Shown: positions 8,118 to 17,155, counted from the first letter of the stretch. The stretch: DNA of 64,000 nt from an uncultured Pelagibacteraceae bacterium (GCA_902601705.1 CACKNV010000004.1:37971-101970); one strand, 5' to 3'. Program-made: numbers and translations. Notes: a model not told the origin generated them from the sequence alone.

Positions 8118-8228
8118 TTATGAAATTATATTGACCTGATCTATTTGACCTTGGTATTTAGGTTCAGATTTTTTTCCGCAACTAGTTAAAATAAAAATCA
8201 CCAGAAAAAAAGCAGTTATTAGTTTCAT
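8118..8228 (-). CDS. lptM: Small lipoprotein LptM (YifL-like)
   Basis: A 36-residue lipoprotein. A hydrophobic signal (residues 3-14) runs into a lipobox LTSC with the lipidated Cys at 17, followed by GKKSEPKYQ. LptM helps the LptD outer-membrane translocon mature in Escherichia coli. The call rests on the lipobox, the tiny size and the conserved site between argH and lysA. Its ATG shares a base with the argH stop (TAATG), so the genes are coupled. Only the first half is diagnostic, so the exact function is inferred from context. Confidence 0.8.
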   Translation of the reverse strand: MKLITAFFLVIFILTSCGKKSEPKYQGQIDQVNIIS

Positions 8229-9607
8229 TAAATTTCCCTTTTATATTTTTTTATCATTGATTTAACATTAATTATAGATGTTCCTCCATGAGATTTTTTT
8301 GTATTCATAGAATTTTTTACATCAAATACTTTTAAAACACTTTTATCTAAATCTTTGTAAAATTTTTTGATTTCATCCAAATTTAATTCAGATAACATCT
8401 TTTTATTTTTTTCTGCATAATTCACAACTTTTGCTGAAATAGCGTAAGACTCTCTAAACGATAAATTTTTGTTTTTAACAAGATAGTCTGCAAAATCAGT
8501 TGCTGTTGTATATCCTTGGTTAGCCATAAAAAGCATATTTGCTTTATTAGCATTTACAGAATTTATTAATTCGGCGCTCATAGTTAGAGTATCTCTCAAA
8601 GTATCATAGCCACCAAAAACTAACTCCTTGTCATCTTGCATATCTTTAAAATATGACATGGGAAGACCTTTCATTATTGTCAACATTGCATTTAACTTTC
8701 CATAATTCATTCCAACTTTTCCTCTTATTAGTTCTGCAGGATCAGGATTCTTTTTTTGAGGCATGATTGATGATCCTGTAAGCATGCTATCTTTGAATGA
8801 AATTAAATTGAAAGCATCGGAATTATAAATAATAAAGTCTTCTGCCAATCTAGATATGTGCATTGCACAAACAGCAGAAGCATATAAAAAATCAATTGCA
8901 AAATCTCTATCCGATACAGAGTCCATAGAGTTATCTGTAGGTTTTTTAAAACCAAGTTTTTTTGCAGTATAGTTTCTGTCTATTTTATAAGATGTTCCTG
9001 AAAGTGCCGCAGATCCAAGCGGACACTCATTTAATAGCTCAAGATTATTTTCAAATCTTTTTTTATCTCTTTTTAACATCTCATAGTATGACAATAAATA
9101 ATGTGCGAATGAAATAGGTTGTGCATTTTTTAAATGCGTTAATCCAGGCATGACCGTATCTGTATTTTTTTCAGCTTTTTTTATAAGATTTCTCATGACA
9201 ACCGAAATGTCTTTTATAATTTCGTTTGATGCTTCTTTAACCCATAATTTAAAATCAGTTACTACCTGATCATTTCTTGATCTTGCAGTGTGCAGAAATC
9301 CAGCTGATGGACCAATGATCTCAAATAATGCTTTTTCTATATTTAAGTGAATATCCTCGAACTTTTCTTTAAACTCAAAATTACCCTTATCTATCTGAGT
9401 TTTAATTTTTTTAAGCCCATTGATAATTTTGTTACCATTTTCACTTTTAATGATCTTTTGTTTCATTAGCATTTTTGTGTGCACAATTGATGCAGCGATA
9501 TCTTGTTCATAAAGTCTTTTATCAATATGAATAGAAGACCCAATCTTTTGAAAAGATTGAGACATTTTATTTTTGAATCTATTTGACCAAATTGTTTTAT
9601 TTTTCAT
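8228..9607 (-). CDS. argH: Argininosuccinate lyase
   Basis: Splits argininosuccinate into arginine and fumarate, the last step of arginine synthesis. Fumarase/aspartase superfamily: the TARSRNDQ motif is at 107-114, the catalytic-site THLKNAQP at 157-164 and the flexible signature loop GSSIMPQKKNPD at 278-289 with its catalytic Ser. The 459-residue length is normal. It starts a compact leftward operon argH-lptM-lysA-plsC. Only 30 bases separate it from the divergent tlpA-like gene, so promoters must be very short or overlap. Confidence 0.96.
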   Translation of the reverse strand: MKNKTIWSNRFKNKMSQSFQKIGSSIHIDKRLYEQDIAASIVHTKMLMKQKIIKSENGNKIINGLKKIKTQIDKGNFEFKEKFEDIHLNIEKALFEIIGPSAGFLHTARSRNDQVVTDFKLWVKEASNEIIKDISVVMRNLIKKAEKNTDTVMPGLTHLKNAQPISFAHYLLSYYEMLKRDKKRFENNLELLNECPLGSAALSGTSYKIDRNYTAKKLGFKKPTDNSMDSVSDRDFAIDFLYASAVCAMHISRLAEDFIIYNSDAFNLISFKDSMLTGSSIMPQKKNPDPAELIRGKVGMNYGKLNAMLTIMKGLPMSYFKDMQDDKELVFGGYDTLRDTLTMSAELINSVNANKANMLFMANQGYTTATDFADYLVKNKNLSFRESYAISAKVVNYAEKNKKMLSELNLDEIKKFYKDLDKSVLKVFDVKNSMNTKKSHGGTSIINVKSMIKKYKREI

Positions 9608-9637
9608 TTTACTGTGTTATTTCTAATTTAAATTAAT

Positions 9638-10165
9638 ATGAAAATTAGTAAATCGTTTAAAATCTATATTCACATAATCCTTCTATATCTGATTAGCCAC
9701 AATCTTTACGGAGCAGAAGATTTTTCAAAAAATATAGTAATCCACGAAAAACCGTCTCAAATTAAAGAATTAAAATTCAAAGATTCAGATCTTAATGATG
9801 TCGATTTAACTAACAAAAAAGGCAACATCATGATCTTGAATTTCTGGGCAACCTGGTGTGCTCCATGTAAAAGAGAGATGCCTTCCCTTGAAAGATTAAC
9901 TAATCAATTTCCACAAGTTAAAGTTTATGCCATTAACATGGAACAACCTAATAAGCTAAAAGTTAGAGACTTTTTCAGAAGTATTGGTGTTGCTAGTTTA
10001 GATACTTACTATGATCCAAAGTTGAAATTAGTAAAGCAATTCAAAATGCGAGGACTTCCCACAAGTATTTTGATCGATAAAAATGGCGATGAATTTGGTA
10101 GAGTCATTGGTGAAGTTGATTTTGTGAGTGCTGACTTTATAAGTTTAATTAAAAAATATATTTAG
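9638..10165 (+). CDS. Periplasmic TlpA-like thiol:disulfide oxidoreductase
   Basis: A secreted thioredoxin-fold protein. The signal peptide is residues 1-25 (hydrophobic stretch to LYGA). The active site WCAPC is at 73-77 inside NFWATWCAPCKREMP, and the cis-proline loop reads RGLPTS. The fold is of the TlpA/ResA type, which usually reduces apocytochrome or copper-site thiols in the periplasm; the specific target is unknown. TlpA-like genes often lie next to argH/lysA in alphaproteobacteria, as here. The 3' end overlaps the convergent HIG1 gene by four bases. Confidence 0.88.
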   Translation: MKISKSFKIYIHIILLYLISHNLYGAEDFSKNIVIHEKPSQIKELKFKDSDLNDVDLTNKKGNIMILNFWATWCAPCKREMPSLERLTNQFPQVKVYAINMEQPNKLKVRDFFRSIGVASLDTYYDPKLKLVKQFKMRGLPTSILIDKNGDEFGRVIGEVDFVSADFISLIKKYI

Positions 10166-10362
10166 TTTTTAAAAAAATAGGCCATTAAAACCAGAACTAT
10201 AATTGCAATAAACTGAAGCAAGACCCGTAATTGCATTAATTTATTAGAATATTTTTTACTAGTACTACCACCCTTAAATAAAGTATATATACCCATTATT
10301 AAAACTATGGCTACAGCACCCAACAAAGTAAATCCTATAAAATTAAAAAAAAATTCAGACAT
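10162..10362 (-). CDS. HIG1-domain twin-transmembrane protein
   Basis: A 66-residue protein with two membrane helices (about 8-28 and 45-63) joined by a basic loop, followed by the conserved SNKLMQLRVLLQF stretch. This matches the HIG_1 (hypoxia-induced gene) domain family. In mitochondria these proteins associate with cytochrome c oxidase; bacterial members are widespread in alphaproteobacteria with no settled role. It lies convergent to the tlpA-like gene and 16 bases from the divergent esterase. Confidence 0.82.
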   Translation of the reverse strand: MSEFFFNFIGFTLLGAVAIVLIMGIYTLFKGGSTSKKYSNKLMQLRVLLQFIAIIVLVLMAYFFKN

Positions 10363-10378
10363 TTAATATTCTACTATC

Positions 10379-11035
10379 ATGACCTATTCATTAAATACAA
10401 TTGTTTTAGAACCACTTTCTAAAAATAAACCGAAAAACGCCGTAATACTTTGCCACGGTTATGGTGGTGATGGTAACGATATCTCAATCCTTGCAAATTA
10501 CTGGCGCGCTCATTTACCAGACACAATATTCATTTGTCCTGATGCTCCTGAGAAATGTGCAGCAAGCCCATCGGGTTTTCAATGGTTTGATTTAATGGAT
10601 CAAACACCAGAGCAAGTTTTAGCTAAATCACTAGTAGCAGAAAACAAATTAAATAAACTTATTGACGAAGTAAAAAAAAATAATAGTCTAAAAGCGGACC
10701 AGATCATCATTGGAGGATTTAGCCAAGGTTGTATGATTACTTTACAAGCTGGTTTAAAAAGAAAAGACATGGTGAATTCTGTAATTGGCTACTCAGGTAG
10801 AATTATAGACACCGAACATCTTTCAAAAAATATTAATTCTAGACCAAAGATTATTTTAATGCATGGGGACATAGATCAAGTAGTTTCTATCGACTCATTA
10901 TTAGAGGCTAAAGACTTTTTTAATAAAAATAATTATGAAATAGAAACAAAAATTTTCAAAAACTGTGAACATCGTATACCAACAGAGGGGTCAAGTTTGG
11001 GCCTTCAATTTATAAAAAAACAATTTAATTCTTAA
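10379..11035 (+). CDS. Phospholipase/carboxylesterase family alpha/beta hydrolase
   Basis: Cytosolic serine esterase of the acyl-protein-thioesterase/YpfH type. The oxyanion-hole region HGYGGDG is at 26-32, the nucleophile GFSQG has Ser115, and the catalytic Asp is in HGDIDQVV (Asp166) with His198 in CEHRIP. The length of 218 fits. The natural substrate cannot be told from the sequence. It starts 16 bases from the HIG1 gene on the other strand. Confidence 0.86.
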   Translation: MTYSLNTIVLEPLSKNKPKNAVILCHGYGGDGNDISILANYWRAHLPDTIFICPDAPEKCAASPSGFQWFDLMDQTPEQVLAKSLVAENKLNKLIDEVKKNNSLKADQIIIGGFSQGCMITLQAGLKRKDMVNSVIGYSGRIIDTEHLSKNINSRPKIILMHGDIDQVVSIDSLLEAKDFFNKNNYEIETKIFKNCEHRIPTEGSSLGLQFIKKQFNS

Positions 11036-11096
11036 TTTTTTGAGTGATACATAATTATAACTTGATATAATTTTTTGTATCAGTTAGCTTTAATGT

Positions 11097-11666
11097 ATGA
11101 TTATTTCTTCTGTCGATAAAGTACCTCTTGAAAAATGTCCGGCGTTAGTGCTAAACGCTGACTTTAGACCGTTAAGTTATTACCCGCTTTCAATTTGGTG
11201 TTGGCAAGATGCAGTTAAATCAGTTTTTTTAGACAGAGTGAGCATTGTCTCAAACTATAAAAGAAAAATAAGAAGCCCCTCATTTGAAATGAATTTACCA
11301 AGTGTGATCGCGCTTAAAAATTTTATTCAACCTTCAAAAAATCCAAACTTTACAAGATTTAATGTTTTTTTGAGAGATAAGTTTGCTTGCCAATATTGTG
11401 GCGACACAAAAGATTTGACCTTTGATCATTTGTTGCCAAAGTCGAGAGGGGGATTAACAGATTGGAACAATGTTGTAACAGCTTGTTCTAGCTGCAATGT
11501 TAAAAAAGGCGGAAAGCTTTATAGAGACTGTGATCTAAAATTAGCTAATAAACCTTACGCACCAACAGTCGAAGATTTACATCGCAACGGTAGACATTTT
11601 CCACCAAACTTTCTTCATGAAAGTTGGATGGATTATCTATATTGGGATATCGAGTTAGAACCTTAA
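11097..11666 (+). CDS. HNH endonuclease family protein
   Basis: A single-domain HNH protein of 189 residues. A zinc-binding CxxC (Cys98, Cys101) is followed by the core FDHLLPKSRGG (His111) and the second CxxC with Asn (Cys130, Cys133, Asn134). This is the stand-alone HNH type found as a housekeeping-like gene in many alphaproteobacteria, not linked to an intron or phage here. The cellular role is not established. It abuts the convergent coq7 gene with no spacer (11666/11667). Confidence 0.83.
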   Translation: MIISSVDKVPLEKCPALVLNADFRPLSYYPLSIWCWQDAVKSVFLDRVSIVSNYKRKIRSPSFEMNLPSVIALKNFIQPSKNPNFTRFNVFLRDKFACQYCGDTKDLTFDHLLPKSRGGLTDWNNVVTACSSCNVKKGGKLYRDCDLKLANKPYAPTVEDLHRNGRHFPPNFLHESWMDYLYWDIELEP

Positions 11667-12200
11667 TTAGACTTTTTCTGAAATCGTAATAGCTATTCTT
11701 GATGAAGTTTTAATAATTTTATCTAAGACTCCGTATAATCCTTTTTTTGTTGCTCCGTTATCATACGCTATATCTTTATGATCTAATTCGTCCTGCCTAA
11801 ATTTCATTATTTTCTTTTTTAACTCTTCTTCATCTTTTCCAAGTTTATAGGTTTGATCTTTATAGTGACCATCAATTACCTCTTCAACCGATGCAGTACA
11901 AAGCATAGCTGCTTTTTCTCCTAACATTGCAGTTCCAAAACCAAGTGTTACACCCATTAGATCCCAGAGAGGTAATAGTTTTGTAGGTTTAATATTTCTT
12001 TTTTTTATTTCGTTATTAAAATATTCGTAGTGTTCTTTTTCATGCTCTTTCATTTCCTCTATTTTCTTTTTTAAAAATTCATCTTGTTTGAACGTTTTAA
12101 GAGCTAGAAGTTGTCCTTCATATATTTTTATAGCCCCACGTTCACCAGCATGGTCAACTCTTATAATTTCTTCTAAAGTTTTTTTGTTAGTTTTTTCCAT
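11667..12200 (-). CDS. coq7: Demethoxyubiquinone hydroxylase Coq7
   Basis: Di-iron monooxygenase for the late 5- or 6-position hydroxylation in ubiquinone synthesis. It has the ferritin-like carboxylate and histidine ligands in order: DHAGERGAIKIYEGQ (residues 16-30), KEHEKEHYEYF, SVEEVIDGHY and QDELDHKDIA. At 177 residues it is the short bacterial form without a transit peptide. The start overlaps dsbB by 14 bases. Its presence implies aerobic respiration with ubiquinone. Confidence 0.94.
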   Translation of the reverse strand: MEKTNKKTLEEIIRVDHAGERGAIKIYEGQLLALKTFKQDEFLKKKIEEMKEHEKEHYEYFNNEIKKRNIKPTKLLPLWDLMGVTLGFGTAMLGEKAAMLCTASVEEVIDGHYKDQTYKLGKDEEELKKKIMKFRQDELDHKDIAYDNGATKKGLYGVLDKIIKTSSRIAITISEKV

Positions 12201-12666
12201 AATTTTTTATAACTTTTATCATAATACCACTAAGTATTAATGAGATAACTGTATTTATTGTAGCAAGTGAAAGCCCTAAAAATCTAAAAGTTACATCTTT
12301 ACAGCTTACTATCTCTGTTTTTTTAAGCTGATTTAGAAGCTCTTCTTTATTTAAGGGCCGGCTACTGCCTAAATCGCAAACTAAAGACTCGCTAAAAAAA
12401 CCTTGTTCTATACCATAATGATAAAAAGAAACTACAGCACCAAAAATAAAGAATACTAAAATGAGGCTTGAAATTATTTTTTGATATCTATTTAAAATAA
12501 AGATTAGTGAAATAAGTATTATTGCAGCAATATAAGGAATTCTTTCAATTATACATAAATTACAAGGTTTGTGACCAAGTACATACTGTATGAAGTAAGC
12601 TATTGAAAGCGAGAGTATACAAAAGGCTAAAATACCATTTAGTAATAGCTTATTATTTAAAATCAT
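12187..12666 (-). CDS. dsbB: Disulfide bond formation protein DsbB
   Basis: Inner-membrane quinone reductase that reoxidises DsbA. Four membrane helices are visible (about 8-28, 43-58, 64-82, 130-150). Both periplasmic cysteine pairs are present: CNLC at 35-38 and Cys97/Cys122 in the second loop. Next to coq7, which helps make the quinone acceptor. Overlaps the genes on both sides, so it is translated within one unit DedA-dsbB-coq7. Confidence 0.9.
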   Translation of the reverse strand: MILNNKLLLNGILAFCILSLSIAYFIQYVLGHKPCNLCIIERIPYIAAIILISLIFILNRYQKIISSLILVFFIFGAVVSFYHYGIEQGFFSESLVCDLGSSRPLNKEELLNQLKKTEIVSCKDVTFRFLGLSLATINTVISLILSGIMIKVIKNYGKN

Positions 12667-13262
12667 TTAACGAAAATTATGTACAAGGCAGCCGCTAAAA
12701 TTACAATAAATATTCCAGCAAGCGTAAACCATAAAGCACCTTTTTTTTCAATAAATTCACCAAATTTTTTACCAAAAAGATAAGTTAAATAAGAAACTAA
12801 CAAAAATCTAAGACCTCTTGTAAAAAGACAGATAAAAAAGAAAACAGTGAGATTAAAACCAATCACTCCACTTGTAATCGTAAATACTTTAAAAGGAAGA
12901 GGAGTAAAACCTGCTAAAAACATAATCCCAAGCCAAGCTAAAAAACCACCTCTGGTAGACATCTTATCTTGAATTTGAAAAACTTTTTCCTCATATCCAT
13001 AAAACTCGATAATAACCATCGAAGCATCTAAAAAGAATACACCCAACATGTAACCAAACAATCCACCTAAAACTGAACCTACAGTAGCTATGAGAAATAT
13101 TTTAAAATAATCCTCTCTTTTGGCTACAACCATAGGAACTATCATTAGATCTGGCGGGACAGGAAAAAAGAAACTTTCGATAAAGGCCACAAAGCCGAGT
13201 AAAGGCTTAGAAAATTTATGCCTGGCAAGTTCTACACATCTGTCGTATAATTTTTTTAACAT
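12663..13262 (-). CDS. DedA/YqaA-family membrane protein
   Basis: Polytopic membrane protein with the SNARE-associated/DedA domain. The N-terminal FIESFFFPVPPDLMIVP block and the glycine-rich GSVLGGLFGYMLG segment are diagnostic. DedA proteins act in envelope homeostasis, and some flip polyprenyl phosphates or phospholipids. I choose the start at 13262 (MLKKLYDR); an ATG at 13277 would add five residues. The start codon sits in a CATG shared with the divergent small membrane gene at 13261. It overlaps dsbB by four bases. Confidence 0.84.
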   Translation of the reverse strand: MLKKLYDRCVELARHKFSKPLLGFVAFIESFFFPVPPDLMIVPMVVAKREDYFKIFLIATVGSVLGGLFGYMLGVFFLDASMVIIEFYGYEEKVFQIQDKMSTRGGFLAWLGIMFLAGFTPLPFKVFTITSGVIGFNLTVFFFICLFTRGLRFLLVSYLTYLFGKKFGEFIEKKGALWFTLAGIFIVILAAALYIIFVK

Positions 13263-13446
13263 GAATTTAAAATGCACAATTCTTAGATACCTCGCAAGTT
13301 TAATTTTATCGACAGTTGTTATCTACGCTATCGTAATAGTTGCGGGAATGTTTGGTGCAGATTATGGTTTTTCTCCGGGTGATACGTTTATCATTTGGAT
13401 TTTGATGGCCATCCTTATTAATCAAAGCGTTACTTGGAATAAATAG
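13261..13446 (+). CDS. Small membrane protein, function unknown
   Basis: A 61-residue protein. Its first hydrophobic helix spans about residues 12-32 and the second about 43-58, separated by GADYGFSPGD. It ends INQSVTWNK. No family is recognised. The reading frame also stays open upstream into the dedA antisense strand, but the protein-like part begins at 13261. Its ATG and the dedA ATG lie in one palindromic CATG (13260-13263), so the two divergent genes overlap by two bases. It lies five bases before the HTH regulator gene and is probably co-transcribed with it. Confidence 0.6.
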   Translation: MNLKCTILRYLASLILSTVVIYAIVIVAGMFGADYGFSPGDTFIIWILMAILINQSVTWNK

Positions 13447-13451
13447 TATTT

Positions 13452-14474
13452 ATGAGCAATCCTGTAGATATAAAAATTGCTCGTATAAATAAAAGTGAGA
13501 ATGAAGGCAGGAGCATAGAAAAAGATAAAGTTCATGAAGTTTTTCAGCGAAACATCAATGAAAAATTGAAATCATTTTATAGACTACAACAAGACTGGGT
13601 AAACCGCGCTTATAAAAACTTTAACGACTTCGACACATATTTAATTTTAATGTATTTAATGAACAAGGTTTACATTAATTATTCAGATCGATTTCATTAT
13701 ATGTCAATGGAAGCCTTTTATGGTCAAGACAAAGTAGGTATCGAAAAACTAAATTTAATTGAGATATCTAAAGATCTTAATATTCCAAAAGAAACAGTCA
13801 GACGGAAAGTTAATTATCTTCAATCTAATGACATTATTATAAGATCTGGAAAATCAATCTTTTTAAATTCCAAAGGATTGGAAATCCAAAAACCCATGAG
13901 TACAATTGAAAATCTGTCCGGACTATTATCCAAACTTTCGATGCACTTATCCGCCGAAGACTGGTTTGGTCAACCATTAGAAAAAGAGGATATTAAAAAA
14001 TTTATTATAGAGCACTTTACTGTAAGTTGGGAGTATTGGTATAGATTTCAAATACCTTATTTAGTGAGACATAGATCTTTTTTTGGAGATTTAGAGTCTT
14101 GGAACGTGTGGGGGTCAATTGGCTTAGTTCAAATTAGAGATTTAATAGAATCTATTGAAAATGATGTAACAAGAAAACCTGAAACATATGGGGATTTCTT
14201 TTTAGCTACTCTAAAACATAAGTCTAAACGAGGAATTAATGCTTCTTCAATTTCAGATATATCAGCCATACCAAGAGCCACAGTAATTCGAAAACTTAAG
14301 TCTTTGGAGAAAAATAAACAAATTATTAGAAATAAAAAACTAGAATATTCAATTGGAAATAATAAAGAGCATATGAAAGTAATAGGGGAAAACTACAGGA
14401 TCAGTCAAAGGTCATTCAGTGAATATTGTACTACAATGTTTAATTTGATGAAATTTTCAAAATTTAGTATTTAA
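13452..14474 (+). CDS. Transcriptional regulator with two winged-helix DNA-binding regions
   Basis: Predicted DNA-binding protein of 340 residues. The first helix-turn-helix is around residues 100-140 (LIEISKDLNIPKETVRRKVNY, then a wing). A second, similar one is near 258-305 (ISDISAIPRATVIRKLKSLE). Between them a Trp/Tyr-rich region (EDWFGQPLE, SWEYWYRF) may be a sensor or dimer domain. The repeated wHTH suggests an internal duplication. I recognise no named family and cannot give a target. It lies 54 bases upstream of the symporter gene on the same strand and may control it. Confidence 0.72.
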   Translation: MSNPVDIKIARINKSENEGRSIEKDKVHEVFQRNINEKLKSFYRLQQDWVNRAYKNFNDFDTYLILMYLMNKVYINYSDRFHYMSMEAFYGQDKVGIEKLNLIEISKDLNIPKETVRRKVNYLQSNDIIIRSGKSIFLNSKGLEIQKPMSTIENLSGLLSKLSMHLSAEDWFGQPLEKEDIKKFIIEHFTVSWEYWYRFQIPYLVRHRSFFGDLESWNVWGSIGLVQIRDLIESIENDVTRKPETYGDFFLATLKHKSKRGINASSISDISAIPRATVIRKLKSLEKNKQIIRNKKLEYSIGNNKEHMKVIGENYRISQRSFSEYCTTMFNLMKFSKFSI

Positions 14475-14528
14475 TAATTTTGTAACAAAAAAATGTTAAG
14501 TTAAGTCTTTAAGGTTTTTTATAAAATT

Positions 14529-15374
14529 ATGGAAATAGCAAAAACAATAGCCCCGGTGTGTTTGGCCATAATAATGTTCGGATTAGGTCTTGGCCTAACC
14601 GTAGCAGACTTTAAAAGAATAATTACAATCCCTAGAGATTTTATAGTAGGTTTTTTTGGTCAAGTTATCATACTTCCGATTATCGCTTTTATCTTAATTC
14701 ATCTTATTTCAATGCCACCGGAAATAGCTCTTGGTGTAATGATAATTGCAGCAGCTCCAGGTGGAGTTACATCAAATATATTAACTAAATTTGCTAATGG
14801 AGATGTAGCACTTTCTGTAACGTTAACTGCAGTTGTAAGTTTAATATCTGTGATAACAGTTCCTTTAATTGTCTACAATTCAGCAAGTTTTCTTGGTTTT
14901 GAAATAACCAAAGAAATATCCATGATTAATATTGCTGCTAAAATGTTTTTTGTAGTAACTATTCCTGTTATTTTTGGCATGATTGTAAGAAGTTTAATGA
15001 CAGATTTCATCGTGTCCAAAACTCTGTTAATTCAAAGATTGTCAGTAATATTGTTTCTAATTGTCTTTATTTCTATTTGGGTTGAAGAGTGGGATAGAAT
15101 TATAAGTTTTATAACTAGAGCAGGTTTAGTAGCTTTTATTTTAAACATCACAATGATTTTTATAGGTTACTATGTGGCTAAATTTTTAGCTTCAGGATTA
15201 GAACAAAGAAAATGTATTTCACTTGAATGCGGTTTACAAAATGGAACTTTAGCTGTTTTTGTAGCCACACAATTATTTGATGATATTGTGTTTATGGTGC
15301 CTACAGCAGCATATGCACTAATTATGTTCGTTACCTCTATTATTTTTGTTCTAATAGTAAGAAAAATAAATTAG
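14529..15374 (+). CDS. Bile acid:sodium symporter (BASS/SBF) family transporter
   Basis: Inner-membrane sodium-coupled carrier of 281 residues with about nine hydrophobic helices. The conserved segments are AAPGGVTSNILTKFANGDVALSV, with the crossover-helix motif, and the later ECGLQNGTLAVFVATQLF, both characteristic of the SBF family. Bacterial members carry organic anions such as pantothenate, pyruvate or 2-keto acids; the substrate here is unknown. The gene ends 13 bases before tRNA-Leu. Confidence 0.88.
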   Translation: MEIAKTIAPVCLAIIMFGLGLGLTVADFKRIITIPRDFIVGFFGQVIILPIIAFILIHLISMPPEIALGVMIIAAAPGGVTSNILTKFANGDVALSVTLTAVVSLISVITVPLIVYNSASFLGFEITKEISMINIAAKMFFVVTIPVIFGMIVRSLMTDFIVSKTLLIQRLSVILFLIVFISIWVEEWDRIISFITRAGLVAFILNITMIFIGYYVAKFLASGLEQRKCISLECGLQNGTLAVFVATQLFDDIVFMVPTAAYALIMFVTSIIFVLIVRKIN

Positions 15375-15387
15375 ATTATTTTAAATT

Positions 15388-15474
15388 GGGCGAATGGTGG
15401 AACTGGTAGACGCGCCGGACTCAAAATCCGGTGGTAGCAATACCTTGAGAGTTCGAGTCTCTCTTCGCCCACCA
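15388..15474 (+). tRNA. tRNA-Leu (anticodon CAA)
   Basis: An 87-base cloverleaf. Acceptor GGGCGAA pairs with TTCGCCC. The anticodon stem CCGGA/TCCGG encloses the loop CTCAAAA with anticodon CAA. It has a long class II variable arm, TTCGAGT in the T loop, and an encoded CCA at 15472-15474. The next gene's ATG lies only four bases downstream. Confidence 0.96.
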
Positions 15475-15478
15475 AGTT

Positions 15479-17155
15479 ATGGAAATAGATAAACTAAATA
15501 GTCTAGTAGAATTATACTTTAAAAAGTGTGAAGAGGTTGATCCTAATAAGCCTTTTTTAAAATGGTTAAAACCAGGAAAACCAACTTATAGTTGGGGGGA
15601 AATAAAAGATAGAATTTTTAAACTTTCATCAAAAATTAAATTACTAATTAAAGAGGGAGATCGCTGTTTAATATTATCTGAGAATAGACCTTATTGGTTG
15701 ATATCAGATCTTGCCGTGATGAATGCAGGAGGAATATCTGTTCCAATTTTTACAACATATTCATCAAATGATTATGAGTATATTTTAAATGACTGTAAGC
15801 CATCTTTAATAATTGTTTCAAATAATGATCAATTTAAAAAAATAAAAAAACACGTTAATTTAAGTGAACAAAAATTAATCTCTTTTGAAGAGATAGATGC
15901 TGACAGTTTATTAATTCAAAATATACTTAAAGACAAAAATTATAAAAAAGAGATTAATAAAAAATTAAAAAGAAATATGCCTGCATGTATAATTTATACA
16001 TCAGGAACATCAGGAAATCCTAAAGGAGTAATTTTAAGTCACGGTGGTATCTTATCTAATTGCGAGGGAGCTGTTGAGTTACTTGAAACCTTGACTAAAA
16101 AAAAAGATCCTACTTTTTTAACTTGGCTACCCTTATCACATTCTTATGAACACACTGTTCAATTTATACAAATTATCGTAGGTGCTAAAGTTTTCTATGC
16201 AGAAAGCTTAGAAAAATTAATTTCAAATATGGGTGTTGCTAAACCAACTATAATGACTGCAGTTCCAAGATTTTACCAAAATCTTTTTACAAAAATAAAC
16301 ATGAATTTTGAAAAACAAAAAGGTCTCAAAAAAAAATTAATAAAACAAACCTTGAGTTTAGGCATCAAATTATTAAAAAAAGAGAAATTACGTGTAAGTG
16401 ATGAAATAATAAATTTTTTTTGTGAAAAACTAGTAAGAAAAAAAATTAGAGGTCAATTTGGAGGAAATCTTCAGGCCTTCGTTTCTGGTGGGGGAGCGTT
16501 AGATCAAAAAATAGGAGAATTTTTAAATGCTATAGGATTACCTACTTTACAAGGCTATGGTCTAACGGAAGCTTCTCCAGTTGTAAGTTGTAATTTACCT
16601 AATTTAGTTAAGGTTGAATCAGTTGGTCCTCCATTCAGAACAAATAAAGTAAAAATTGCTGAAGATGGAGAAATACTAATTAAGGGTGAAAATGTGATGC
16701 TGGGCTATTGGAATCTTAAAGAAGAGACAGAAAAAGTGATTAAAGATGGTTGGTTGCATACAGGAGATATTGGTGAGTTTGATGAAAATAATTATTTAAA
16801 AATAACAGATAGAAAAAAAGATATAATTGTAAATTTAGGAGGTGATAATATTTCACCAAGCAAGATTGAAAATATTTTATGTTTAAACGAATTTATCAAA
16901 CAATCTTTTGTTTATGGAGACAAAAAAAATTATTTAGTAGCAATAATAGTCACTGAAAAAGAAATTAATAAAGAAAAAATTAAACTTATAATTGAAAATA
17001 TTAACAAAAGTTTAACTTTGATAGAAAAAATTAAAAAATTTGTTTTAATTCATGAAGAATTTACAATTGAAAACAGAATGTTAACACCAACTTTAAAGTT
17101 AAAAAGAAAAGAAATAATTAAAAATTATAAACAACAATTAGAAAATCTTTATTAA
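15479..17155 (+). CDS. Long-chain acyl-CoA synthetase (AMP-forming)
   Basis: ANL-superfamily ligase that activates a fatty acid as acyl-AMP and then acyl-CoA. P-loop-like IIYTSGTSGNPKGVIL near residue 172, QGYGLTEASPV near 360, LHTGDIGEFD and the hinge DRKKDIIVNLGGDN. The pattern SHSYEHTVQ and the overall length (558) fit FadD15/FAA-type long-chain synthetases. The start is four bases after the tRNA-Leu CCA end, so after tRNA processing the mRNA would be almost leaderless. The chain-length preference cannot be read here. Confidence 0.86.
   Translation: MEIDKLNSLVELYFKKCEEVDPNKPFLKWLKPGKPTYSWGEIKDRIFKLSSKIKLLIKEGDRCLILSENRPYWLISDLAVMNAGGISVPIFTTYSSNDYEYILNDCKPSLIIVSNNDQFKKIKKHVNLSEQKLISFEEIDADSLLIQNILKDKNYKKEINKKLKRNMPACIIYTSGTSGNPKGVILSHGGILSNCEGAVELLETLTKKKDPTFLTWLPLSHSYEHTVQFIQIIVGAKVFYAESLEKLISNMGVAKPTIMTAVPRFYQNLFTKINMNFEKQKGLKKKLIKQTLSLGIKLLKKEKLRVSDEIINFFCEKLVRKKIRGQFGGNLQAFVSGGGALDQKIGEFLNAIGLPTLQGYGLTEASPVVSCNLPNLVKVESVGPPFRTNKVKIAEDGEILIKGENVMLGYWNLKEETEKVIKDGWLHTGDIGEFDENNYLKITDRKKDIIVNLGGDNISPSKIENILCLNEFIKQSFVYGDKKNYLVAIIVTEKEINKEKIKLIIENINKSLTLIEKIKKFVLIHEEFTIENRMLTPTLKLKRKEIIKNYKQQLENLY

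Noticed and set aside
13120..13260. A longer start for the small membrane gene, reading from 13120
   Set aside because: The added residues are the antisense of the DedA coding region and have no protein-like character; the start at 13261 gives a clean two-helix protein.
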